Assembly (NCBI GenBank): GCA_028821635.1
Contig: JAPPDO010000123.1
Span: 1-9,270, forward strand
Reading direction: 5' to 3'
Origin: Ekhidna sp.
GTDB lineage: Bacteria > Bacteroidota > Bacteroidia > Cytophagales > Cyclobacteriaceae
DNA length: 9,270 nt
In this document: in pieces, positions 1 through 6,530 of the stretch
Numbering within the stretch: the stretch's first letter is position 1
Layout: the number at the start of each line of letters is the position of its first letter
Notes under the pieces: generated by a model
Seen by the model: only the letters and a program-made list of their open reading frames with translations
Told to the model about the DNA's origin: nothing
The model's database searches: none
Program-made: the position numbers and the translations under genes

Positions 1-130
1 AATGATTTTGCGGTGTTATAGTGTAATATCCTGTTCATAATTTTGTCATTTGAAATGTAAAGGTAAAACAATTAGGTGAAGATGCAAAGGTTTTGCAAGT
101 TTTTTTTTAATTTTTATTTTCTCCGGGTGT

Positions 131-180
131 AGTCTGTCTTGAACAGGATTTATTTGATTTTAAGGATTGCGATGATTTTA
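131..180. repeat. Fragment of dispersed 'aacaggattt...aaggatt' repeat
   Basis: The stretch has the form tctgt-cttgaacaggattt-atttgatttt-aaggattgcgatg, which resembles the degenerate AGGATTT-rich intergenic repeat seen many times over in Bacteroidota genomes (typical form: tctg, aatcaggattt, gaggatt, acaggatg). Only one copy is in the window, so calling it a repeat rests on recognition of the family and not on copies seen here. Confidence 0.35.
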
Positions 181-227
181 TTTTTTTGTTCGTATCATGT
201 CTTCGCTGACCAAACTACTAACGATTG

Positions 228-268
228 AACCGCAGAGGGCACAAAGAAGCCACGAAGGGCACGGAGCG
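228..268. repeat. Fragment of dispersed 'accacgaagggcacgaag' repeat
   Basis: The sequence runs ccgcagagggcacaaagaag then ccacgaagggcacggagc, with an internal period of about 9-10 bases (cacaaagaag, ccacgaaggg, cacggagc). This matches the general form of a widespread intergenic repeat family in Bacteroidota and some other phyla (accacgaag/ggcacgaag units), often found near GxxExxY-type genes. No such gene is present here. Only one degraded copy is visible, so the assignment depends on family knowledge. Confidence 0.4.
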
Positions 269-452
269 ATGGCGGGAAAGGAGATTAAAAGCGTGACGGA
301 ATCTTGTTTGTATCTGTTATCTAATTACTTATCAATACTGATTTGGTAATGCCGGAAATACAAAACAACAATTATAGAAGTATTTCGATCGTTAGTTACT
401 TACTGCACAACAAGGGTCAGAGGAGGAGGTAAAACACGAAATTTCAAAGGAA

Positions 453-539
453 AGAGTCCTCTCTCGCATTTACTTAAAACCATGAAAATAAGTAAAACTC
501 TAGCAAAAATGAAGAATACTGCGAATATGAGAGGACTCT
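453..539. other. Large imperfect stem-loop, possible structured RNA or small element
   Basis: An 11-base arm AGAGTCCTCTC (453-463) is a perfect inverted copy of GAGAGGACTCT (529-539). The pairing continues inward with TCGCA (464-468) against TGCGA (520-524), leaving a 4-base bulge (525-528). A further stem TTTACTT (469-475) pairs with AAGTAAA (490-496) around a 14-base loop, leaving 497-519 unpaired. Directly outside lies the small palindrome ATCTAGTTAGAT (540-551). This is far more ordered than the surrounding AT-rich DNA. It could be a structured RNA, a MITE-like remnant with short inverted ends, or a regulatory hairpin. It lacks a terminal T run, so a plain terminator is unlikely. I do not recognise an RNA family. 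Confidence 0.4.
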
Positions 540-556
540 ATCTAGTTAGATTATAA
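482..556 (+). other. Doubtful 24-codon frame inside the 453-539 stem-loop
   Basis: An ATG at 482 lies in the loop of the inner hairpin and opens a frame of 24 codons ending in TAA at 554-556. It encodes a lysine/arginine-rich peptide beginning MKISKTLAKMKNTAN. No ribosome binding site lies at a normal distance; the purine-rich AGGAGGAGGT at 421-430 is over 50 bases upstream. A frame of this length occurs readily by chance, so I list it only because it coincides with the folded region. No function can be assigned. Confidence 0.1.
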
Positions 557-748
557 AACACAAACTTCATTTACATTTTCCATAAATCCAAAAGCTGTTA
601 AAAAATAATCGTCGAATAAACGTTATAAAATGCTGTCGTTTATTTCTTGGGGATTGTATGCAAAGTTTTTTTTTCATGGCAACTATACCATACAGGTGAT
701 TTTATACTGTTATTATTAAAAATCTGATAAATTCGTTTTATTATGAAC

Positions 749-781
749 ATGCCCAATGACTGGTGCAGAACGGGCATTTTT
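749..781 (+). terminator. Terminator-like hairpin upstream of murF-alr
   Basis: ATGCCC (749-754) pairs with GGGCAT (772-777) around a 17-base loop and is followed by a short T run (777-781). The stem is only six pairs and the loop is long, so it would be a weak terminator. It could end a transcript entering from the left of the window, separating murF-alr from what lies upstream, or act in the murF-alr leader. No gene that would need it is visible in the window. Confidence 0.25.
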
Positions 782-845
782 CTGAAGAAAGGGGAGTTTG
801 AGAATCAGGACAACCGATTTATAAATGAAATGGATAACTTAATTT

Positions 846-3233
846 ATGCACTTTTCTGATCTTTCAAAAATCACAAAAGGTAAAACCGCTATCTCTGAGG
901 ATTGCGATTTACGTCATTTTTCAACGGATACCCGCACCTTACTGGGAAAAGGAGACGAGGTTTTTGTTGCAATTAAGGCAAACAGAGATGGTCATCAGTT
1001 CATTAGGGAGACGATAAAGCGTGGAATCAAAAATTTCATAACAGAACAGGAAATCCCCTTCTCAGAGGGGGTTAATGTCTTTCGGGTGAAAAATTCAATC
1101 CACGCTTTTCAGGATATTGCGGCACATCACAGGGGTCAGTTTGAGCTGCCAATCATAGGAATTACCGGCAGTAATGGCAAAACAACAGTTAAGGAGTGGC
1201 TGTCCACCATTTTATCTGAAAAGTATTTTGTGATAAAAAACCCCAAGAGCTATAATTCGCAAATTGGAGTGCCATTATCAATTTTAGGGATTGGTAAAAA
1301 TCACGAGATCGGCGTTTTTGAAGCCGGAATATCTCGGACTCATGAGATGGCAAATCTTGAAAAAATTATTCAACCCTCACTAGGTATTTTCACAACACTC
1401 GGCCAAGCGCATGATGAAGGTTTTGAATCTATTCAGCAAAAACTTGACGAGAAACTGAAACTGTTTGAAAATGCAAAAAAAGTAATATTTAGAAGTGATG
1501 CTGCTTACTCTACTGATCTTGACTCTGTCCTGAAATCTCAAAAAATTAAATGGGCACTGGACGGTTCCGGAGAGCTTAATGTACAGTGGGATTCTGGTGC
1601 GATTTTCATAAATGAAGATAAATTTCAAACGCAGTTTTCAAATGCAATTGAGTTGGAAAATATCACTCACGCAATAATAGCAGCTCAAGTTTCAGGGCTT
1701 TCAAAAGAGCAAATTCAAAAGGGTCTCAGTCTATTACGTTCTGTTCCAATGCGCTTGGAATTCAAGAAAGGAATAAATGATAGTTATATCTTGGATGATA
1801 CGTACAATAACGACCTTGCAGGACTTAAGGTCGCACTTGACTACCTGGAATCACATCAGGAAAATGAGAAGCGAACACTTATCCTTTCCGACATGTTACA
1901 ATCAGGAATTCCGGATGAGGAGCTGTATAAAGAGGTCAATCAATTAATAATCAAAAAAGGAATCAGTCGATTAATTGGAGTGGGGCCAAAAATTTCAATG
2001 GCATCCGAATTATTTGAAATGGATGTACTATTTTTCTCTTCAACGGATGAACTCCTAAGCCATCTTCCATCTTTCCATTCAGAAATGATCCTGATAAAAG
2101 GTGCCAGAGACTTTGAGCTAGAACGAGTGAGCAAACTTCTGGAAGAACGAATCCACGGAACCGTGCTGGAAGTTAATTTCGAGTCCTTACAGCATAACCT
2201 GAATCAATACAGGAATTTACTTCAACCATCCACTAAAATAATGGTAATGGTGAAGGCCAATGCTTATGGCAGCGGCATTTTGGAGATCGCTAATTTCCTC
2301 CAGCACCAACGAATAGACCAGCTTGGTGTAGCCTATGTGGATGAGGCAATCTCACTTCGTCAAAATGGAATTTCACTCCCTATTCTGATTATGAATCCCT
2401 TTATTGACAGCTTCAGTCAGTTTGAAAAGTTCAACCTACAAGCCGCAATCTTCAGTTTTGGCCATCTAGAGAGGTTGTTAAAGGACACGAGGGGAGAGGT
2501 GCGGATTCAAATCAAAATGGATACAGGCATGCATCGACTTGGGTTTGCCGTAAGTGAGCTAAATGAATTGATTCAAATAATAAAAGAGAATAGCCGATTG
2601 AAGGTAGAAGGCATCTTTACTCATTTCTCAAGTTCAGATGACACAAAGCAAGACCCATTTACCGTGAAGCAAGCAAAACTTTTTGGAGAAGCCTACGCCA
2701 AAATGGCAGATTCATTAGGATATAAACCCATAAAACATGCTTGTAATTCATCTGCGACGGTGAGATGGCCACGATATCATTACGACATGGTAAGGCTTGG
2801 AATTGGACTACATGGATTCGATCCAACCCGACAGCTTAAACTCAAAACCACCAGCAAACTAAAGACGGTCATTTCACAAGTTCAGACACTCAGGAAGGGG
2901 GAGACTGTCGGCTACGCCAGAGAAGGAGTGCTGAACCGTGACAGTAAAATTGCTGTCCTGCCTGTAGGCTATGAGGATGGCTACTTCAGAGCCTTCGGGA
3001 ATGGAAATGCAAAAGTGTTCATTGATAAAAAATGGTGTCCTTTAGTAGGCAATGTCTGTATGGACATGATTATGGTAGATGTGACGGACACAAAAGCAAA
3101 AGAAGGAGATGAAGCGATCATTTTTGGAGAGAGTCCCACTATCAAAGATTTAGCTAAGTGGGCAAATACAATCCCTTATGAAATATTGACGAGTGTAAGC
3201 AGCAGAGTAAAACGAGTCTTTGTTTGGGAATGA
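846..3233 (+). CDS. murF/alr: Bifunctional UDP-MurNAc-tripeptide:D-Ala-D-Ala ligase / alanine racemase
   Basis: This 795-residue cytoplasmic protein joins two cell wall steps. The MurF half (about 1-435) adds D-Ala-D-Ala to UDP-MurNAc-tripeptide using ATP. The Alr half (about 438-795) interconverts L- and D-alanine using PLP. Visible motifs are the MurF P-loop GITGSNGKTT (105-114) and the DDTYNND segment (317-323), which corresponds to the DxYNANP motif of stand-alone MurF; the altered form looks usual for this fusion type. In Alr, the PLP lysine K470 lies in VKANAYGSG, the likely catalytic tyrosine Y690 in ETVGYARE, and the CMD motif is at 738-740. Both halves look intact and the length is normal for the fusion, which is common in Bacteroidota. 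The ATG at 846 fits the usual MurF N-terminus; there is no Shine-Dalgarno sequence. A purK remnant begins at its stop codon. Confidence 0.95.
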   Translation: MHFSDLSKITKGKTAISEDCDLRHFSTDTRTLLGKGDEVFVAIKANRDGHQFIRETIKRGIKNFITEQEIPFSEGVNVFRVKNSIHAFQDIAAHHRGQFELPIIGITGSNGKTTVKEWLSTILSEKYFVIKNPKSYNSQIGVPLSILGIGKNHEIGVFEAGISRTHEMANLEKIIQPSLGIFTTLGQAHDEGFESIQQKLDEKLKLFENAKKVIFRSDAAYSTDLDSVLKSQKIKWALDGSGELNVQWDSGAIFINEDKFQTQFSNAIELENITHAIIAAQVSGLSKEQIQKGLSLLRSVPMRLEFKKGINDSYILDDTYNNDLAGLKVALDYLESHQENEKRTLILSDMLQSGIPDEELYKEVNQLIIKKGISRLIGVGPKISMASELFEMDVLFFSSTDELLSHLPSFHSEMILIKGARDFELERVSKLLEERIHGTVLEVNFESLQHNLNQYRNLLQPSTKIMVMVKANAYGSGILEIANFLQHQRIDQLGVAYVDEAISLRQNGISLPILIMNPFIDSFSQFEKFNLQAAIFSFGHLERLLKDTRGEVRIQIKMDTGMHRLGFAVSELNELIQIIKENSRLKVEGIFTHFSSSDDTKQDPFTVKQAKLFGEAYAKMADSLGYKPIKHACNSSATVRWPRYHYDMVRLGIGLHGFDPTRQLKLKTTSKLKTVISQVQTLRKGETVGYAREGVLNRDSKIAVLPVGYEDGYFRAFGNGNAKVFIDKKWCPLVGNVCMDMIMVDVTDTKAKEGDEAIIFGESPTIKDLAKWANTIPYEILTSVSSRVKRVFVWE

Positions 3234-3234
3234 T

Positions 3235-3465
3235 GATTTAAAAATCAGCATTTTAGGTAGAGGTCCTTTGGTCCGTATGATGGTCTAAATGCACCATTTG
3301 CTCAATTAGAAACAAATTTAAGCTGGCAAATTAACGGATGAGAGACAGATCTACCATTAAGGTCAAGCCTTTGATTTTACCCCCATTGAGATTGAAATGT
3401 AAGCACGGCAGAGCTAACCCTTGCCCCCTTGCCTCAGACACACACAAGTGCATTTAAAAAAACAA
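3235..3465 (+). pseudogene. purK: Decayed 5' remnant of purK
   Basis: The first 48 bases (3235-3282) align without gaps to the start of the purK-like ORF at 6549-6596, with 38 identities counted by hand, including the shared end CCGTATGATG. A deletion of about 50 bases follows, then a second matching block (AAATGCACCAT; through TTAACGGATG) running to about 3346. Beyond this, 3347-3402 continues the PurK pattern: the GQAFDF-like stretch and then ATTGAGATTGAA at 3385-3396 correspond to the conserved IEIENVN segment of PurK. A weaker match (CCTCAG, then an A-rich stretch near 3450-3465) may be the PQP...QDKG..K region. Stops (TAA at 3286-3288, a TAG and others) and frameshifts break the frame, so it cannot make PurK. 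The remnant starts immediately at the murF-alr stop. Confidence is high to about 3402 and low beyond. Confidence 0.7.
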
Positions 3466-3524
3466 AAACCACAACCTAAATGACTCTGGAGAACGTACAA
3501 CTTCAATGCCATAAAAATAAAAAA

Positions 3525-3551
3525 GGCTGTCTCAAAAGTATAAAGACAGCC
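3525..3551 (-). terminator. Intrinsic terminator of the amt-porin transcript
   Basis: GGCTGTCT (3525-3532) and AGACAGCC (3544-3551) form a perfect 8-bp stem around an 11-base loop. Read on the minus strand, the stem is followed by a long T-rich tail (the complement of the A-rich 3510-3524), the classical form of a rho-independent terminator. It lies about 70 bases beyond the porin stop codon at 3621. On the plus strand the tail is only CTTTCT, so it would be a weaker stop for murF-alr transcripts arriving from the other side. Confidence 0.75.
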
Positions 3552-3620
3552 CTTTCTACGGATCGCAGTAAATTCTTTACGCTGGCAGATTATATTTTCT
3601 TTATTGAAAAGTTTTAGTCA

Positions 3621-4697
3621 TTAAAACGAATAAACAGCGGCCAGCACAAAGGATGAGATTGAACTTTGCAATGATTCTCTTGTTGCTGACATTACCACAT
3701 CTTCGTTGTACATATCTACCCTTAACTCGGGGATGAACGTCAAATCTCCAACAGAATAATTTGCAGAGAGGGTCAGGTCAATCACATTCTTTGCGAATGC
3801 GTTGGCATCTCCATCTCCGGTCGTATCAAATCCTAAAGCGGCGGCCCCCTCATCAGAAAAATACTCCCCCCTTAAACCTAGAGAAAAATCATCAGAGAAT
3901 GAATTTTGAAGGTATAACGCACCTCCGTGGAAGTTGCCGGAAGCCGTAGTCGCATTCACTCCAAGATAAAACTTGTCTGATAAGTCCTTGCCCGCAGTTA
4001 AATCTGCCTGAAAGAAATTATCATCAAATAAGAAATTCAAAAATGCTTCCTTATATCCTAACTGAATACCTCCGAGATACCTTCCATCCGGGCTAAATTC
4101 AGTAGCATCTGTTGTGTTCATAATGGCCGTCATTAAGGAAAAATCTCTGAAAGTAAAGTCAGCTTTGACTCCGGTGTGGGAGAAGGGCCCGTAGGAAAAC
4201 ATATAAGACGTGGAGTAGTGATAATTACCGGTTGGAGATATTACCTCGTATCCTAAAAAGGTATTAAAATTACCCATGGTTAAAGTAGTACTTCTGCTCA
4301 CATCCCAGTAGGCATACAACTGATTTACAATCGGAGAAGAGCCTTCGGTGGAGCCAAAAACGGCATCATTACCTCTGGGGCCTAAAACAATGTCTGCCGC
4401 AAAGCCGGCTTTTTCACCACTTTTTGATACAATCAAATTGGCCATGCCCAGTGAAAATCCCGGCAAATTGGCAAATGAAGAAGTAGGAGCCGGAGCACCT
4501 TGGCCGGCATTGTTAGATGCGTTCAGGTTAGATCTATAATAAACGTCCACAGAACCTGAGATTTCCAATAAAGTTGATAACTCCTTCTCCTCCTGAGCGA
4601 ATGTAATCCCTTGGAATACACACGTGATTACAGCTATTAAAACCGTTTTAATAGTTAGTTTTACATTTTTAATAATTAATTTTACATTTGTTTTCAT
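3621..4697 (-). CDS. Outer membrane beta-barrel porin (BBP2/OmpL-like) linked to amt
   Basis: This 358-residue protein has an N-terminal signal peptide with a basic N-region (1-17), a hydrophobic core (18-28) and a likely cleavage after A34 in TFA|Q. The mature part alternates aromatic and polar residues in the manner of beta-strands (for example SGSVDVYYRSN at 47-57, NQLYAYWDVS at 125-134) and ends in YSF with a C-terminal phenylalanine, as outer membrane barrels do. It resembles the putative beta-barrel porin-2 family often found next to amt in Bacteroidota. The likely role is passage of small solutes across the outer membrane; a link to ammonium or other nitrogen compounds is inferred only from its position 84 bases after amt. 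A D-T-T-G-D-G-D-A-N stretch (291-299) resembles a calcium-binding loop and probably sits in a surface loop. Only the ATG at 4697 includes the whole signal peptide. Confidence 0.8.
   Translation of the reverse strand: MKTNVKLIIKNVKLTIKTVLIAVITCVFQGITFAQEEKELSTLLEISGSVDVYYRSNLNASNNAGQGAPAPTSSFANLPGFSLGMANLIVSKSGEKAGFAADIVLGPRGNDAVFGSTEGSSPIVNQLYAYWDVSRSTTLTMGNFNTFLGYEVISPTGNYHYSTSYMFSYGPFSHTGVKADFTFRDFSLMTAIMNTTDATEFSPDGRYLGGIQLGYKEAFLNFLFDDNFFQADLTAGKDLSDKFYLGVNATTASGNFHGGALYLQNSFSDDFSLGLRGEYFSDEGAAALGFDTTGDGDANAFAKNVIDLTLSANYSVGDLTFIPELRVDMYNEDVVMSATRESLQSSISSFVLAAVYSF
4647..4688 (-). repeat. 21-bp tandem duplication in the porin signal peptide
   Basis: The units 4668-4688 and 4647-4667 differ at 2 of 21 positions. 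They encode NVKLIIK (residues 4-10) followed by NVKLTIK (11-17). The duplication lengthens the basic N-region of the signal peptide without altering the hydrophobic core or the cleavage site, so export should still work. Confidence 0.85.
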
Positions 4698-4729
4698 GAT
4701 TAGACTTTTTAAAGTTTAATAAATGGAAT

Positions 4730-4770
4730 GGTCTCTCCGTCTTGAGTTCCAAATCGCTGACGGAGGGACC
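4730..4770. terminator. Strong hairpin between amt and the porin gene
   Basis: GGTCTCTCCGTC (4730-4741) pairs with GACGGAGGGACC (4759-4770), giving 12 base pairs including one G-U type position, around a 17-base loop. On the plus strand it is followed by TGTTTTTTCG, which would be a terminator against transcription running antisense into amt. On the minus strand, the direction of amt and the porin, it starts about a dozen bases after the amt stop and has no T run after it. It may therefore stabilise the amt end of a shared transcript or cause partial termination rather than a full stop. Confidence 0.6.
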
Positions 4771-4781
4771 TGTTTTTTCGA

Positions 4782-6149
4782 TTATTCTGTTGTAATGGTA
4801 TAACCTCTAATGCCATGCTCCTGACTGTCAAGGCCTTTCGTTTCGTGTTCTTCACTTACTCTAATACCCATTGTGAGTTTTAGAATGGTGAAGATGATAA
4901 AGGCACACGCAAAAGCAGCGATACCGCAGATTAATACTCCTTTAAGTTGAAGGAGAAGGGAATGGTCAGGGTTAGTAGAGAATATACCCACGGCTAAGGT
5001 GCCCCAGATTCCACATATTAAGTGTACCGAAACAGCACCCACTACATCATCAAGTTTTAACTTATCAAGTGTAATTGCAGATAGCACTACTAATGCTCCG
5101 GCAGCTAAGCCAACAATAACGGCATTGAATGGCTCAATTACATCTGCCCCTGCGGTAATACCTACAAGCCCTGCCAATATGCCATTGAGTACCATGCCAA
5201 GGTCCAATCTTTTAAATACAACGTATCCTGTGATATACCCTCCAAGCCCTCCGGCGCAGGCAGCTAAGGAAGTAGTAACTAAAACGAAAGAAACCAGGCT
5301 CGGATCGGCGGATAATACAGACCCTCCATTAAATCCGAACCATCCAAGCCAGAGTAAGAATACGCCAATCACGGCAAGCGGAACACTGGAACCCGGCTTA
5401 TCTACGACCTTGCCATCTACGTACTTTCCTAGTCGTGGTCCAAGGATGATAATTCCTGCAAGAGCACCCCAGCCTCCAACGGAGTGTACTAAGGTAGACC
5501 CGGCAAAGTCATAAAATCCCCAATTGTCAAGAACTCCGCCTCCCCATTTCCAGCTTCCGATCACGGGATATATGATCCCTACAAACAAAACCGTAAATAT
5601 CAGATAAGCATTTAATTTTATCCTTTCGGCTACAGCTCCGGAAACAATGGTTGCTGCGGTAGCAGCAAACATTGCTTGGAACAAGAAGTCAGTCCAGTAA
5701 GTATATCCTCCACCCGCATAATTAACTGAGTTATCGGCAGTGACAGAGTTTTCCAAACCAAACCCGGCAAAGCCAAACCATCCCGGGACATTAAAGCCGG
5801 GATACATCAGATTAAAACCAATGATCGCATAAGTAAGAATTCCGATAATTGGTGTGAGTGTGTTTTTAAATAAGATGTTTACTGTGTTTTTTGACTGCCC
5901 AAACCCGGCCTCAACACCTGCAAATCCCAAGTGCATAATAAAGACAAGTGCTGTGGCTACCATCATCCAAACATTGTTGGTAGTTAACAAATTATCGCCG
6001 AATTGTGTAAGCATATCGGCAGCAATCTGCCCCTCTCCCGATGGACTTTCCATGATAGGGGTCCCGACTTCCTGAGCCATTGTTACGGTATTCACCGCCG
6101 TAGAATTTTGACTCGGTTCAACTAGCTTAATCATTTCATATACTTTCAT
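4782..6149 (-). CDS. amt: Ammonium transporter (Amt/AmtB family)
   Basis: This 455-residue inner membrane channel carries ammonium or ammonia into the cell. From about residue 58 the protein is a chain of hydrophobic helices matching the 11-helix Amt fold. The twin pore histidines are H222 (in DFAGSTLVHSVGG, with the conserved D214) and H376 (in VGAVSVHLICGIWG). Other family marks are FQAMFAATAATIVSGAVAER (157-176), GWFGFNGGS (269-277) and the regulatory C-terminal tail with GLDSQEHG (439-446), which in other Amt proteins touches the PII regulator. No glnB/glnK gene is in the window. The first ~50 residues are polar and show no clear signal peptide, although many Amt proteins have one; a start further in, such as M24, cannot be excluded. 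It is the first gene of a likely amt-porin operon with its own promoter at 6234-6262. Confidence 0.95.
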   Translation of the reverse strand: MKVYEMIKLVEPSQNSTAVNTVTMAQEVGTPIMESPSGEGQIAADMLTQFGDNLLTTNNVWMMVATALVFIMHLGFAGVEAGFGQSKNTVNILFKNTLTPIIGILTYAIIGFNLMYPGFNVPGWFGFAGFGLENSVTADNSVNYAGGGYTYWTDFLFQAMFAATAATIVSGAVAERIKLNAYLIFTVLFVGIIYPVIGSWKWGGGVLDNWGFYDFAGSTLVHSVGGWGALAGIIILGPRLGKYVDGKVVDKPGSSVPLAVIGVFLLWLGWFGFNGGSVLSADPSLVSFVLVTTSLAACAGGLGGYITGYVVFKRLDLGMVLNGILAGLVGITAGADVIEPFNAVIVGLAAGALVVLSAITLDKLKLDDVVGAVSVHLICGIWGTLAVGIFSTNPDHSLLLQLKGVLICGIAAFACAFIIFTILKLTMGIRVSEEHETKGLDSQEHGIRGYTITTE

Positions 6150-6530
6150 AGTAAATTTTTCTTTTAGGCTTCAAAATGATCCACTATAAGCAGAATTTTT
6201 GAAATTTATTAGTTTTTAGGTTCAATTAAGAAGCAAAAATATAGTAATTTTTGTAAAATCAATACTTGAAGGGTATTTTTTTTTAATCTAAATAACATAT
6301 TCTTATAAAATTTATAATTAATCTAATAATAATTTTAAATTCTCCTTTTTACAGGAAATATTTTACTTGTAATTTCAAACCATGAGCAGCTTACTGATAT
6401 TCATTATGTTCTTTTTAGAACACCGTTGATGACCGGGCTTTCAAAACTTAATTTATAACACCGACTTAATTTTCTCAAAGCATCGGATAGCAGTTTTAGC
6501 ACGTAAGGGAGTTAAGTTAGTTTTGCTGTC
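6150..6530. other. Divergent intergenic region between amt and the chimeric ORF
   Basis: This 381-base AT-rich stretch separates the minus-strand amt from the plus-strand ORF at 6531. Its left part carries the amt promoter (6234-6262). The middle (6275-6350) is almost pure A/T with no ordered structure I could defend. On the right, TAGTTTTG at 6518-6525 fits the TAnnTTTG box on the plus strand, but there is no TTG at the right spacing and it would place the transcript start almost on the ATG. No gene was found. Confidence 0.55.
6234..6262 (-). promoter_or_regulatory. Bacteroidota-type promoter of amt
   Basis: On the minus strand TTG (6260-6262) is followed after 18 bases by TATTTTTG (6234-6241). 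This fits the -33 TTTG/TTG and -7 TAnnTTTG boxes known for the primary sigma factor of Bacteroides and relatives. The predicted transcript start near 6228 gives an untranslated leader of about 80 bases before the amt ATG at 6149. In such AT-rich DNA a match can arise by chance, but position and spacing are both right. Confidence 0.5.

Larger units (their letters stand above)
1..845. other. Gene-free AT-rich leader region
   Basis: I find no coding region here with a recognisable product. The stretch is AT-rich with several homopolymer T runs (for example around 100-120 and 665-675). It holds two fragments of dispersed repeats (131-180 and 228-268), a purine-rich AGGAGGAGGT at 421-430 with no start codon at a usable distance, a large imperfect stem-loop (453-539), a weaker hairpin with arms AATAAACG at 615-622 and CGTTTATT at 637-644, and a terminator-like hairpin at 749-777. 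No clear TAnnTTTG promoter box was found by eye within about 200 bases of the murF-alr start. The promoter of that gene is therefore not located. Confidence 0.6.

Noticed and set aside
421..430. AGGAGGAGGT as a ribosome binding site
   Set aside because: No ATG, GTG or TTG follows at 5-12 bases with an open frame of meaningful length, and genes in this window do not use Shine-Dalgarno sequences.
402..556. Retron msr-msd RNA or CRISPR repeat
   Set aside because: No reverse transcriptase, Cas gene or regularly spaced repeats are in the window; the inverted repeat alone does not support either.
1..845. tRNA or rRNA gene in the long gene-free region
   Set aside because: I saw no TTCRANY T-loop with matching acceptor stem and no conserved rRNA motif on either strand.
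3525..3551. End of an insertion sequence (GGCTGTCTCAAAAG resembles some IS termini)
   Set aside because: Both arms lie within 27 bases with a T-rich tail behind the porin gene, there is no transposase and no second end, so a terminator explains it better.
4999..5514. Open frame of 171 codons on the plus strand opposite amt
   Set aside because: It lies entirely within the well-supported amt gene on the other strand, has a proline/threonine/serine-rich composition typical of a shadow frame of a membrane protein gene, and matches no family I know.
6518..6525. TAGTTTTG as promoter of the chimeric ORF
   Set aside because: It matches the TAnnTTTG box, but no TTG or TTTG lies about 18 bases upstream and the start site would fall nearly on the ATG, so the support is too weak.
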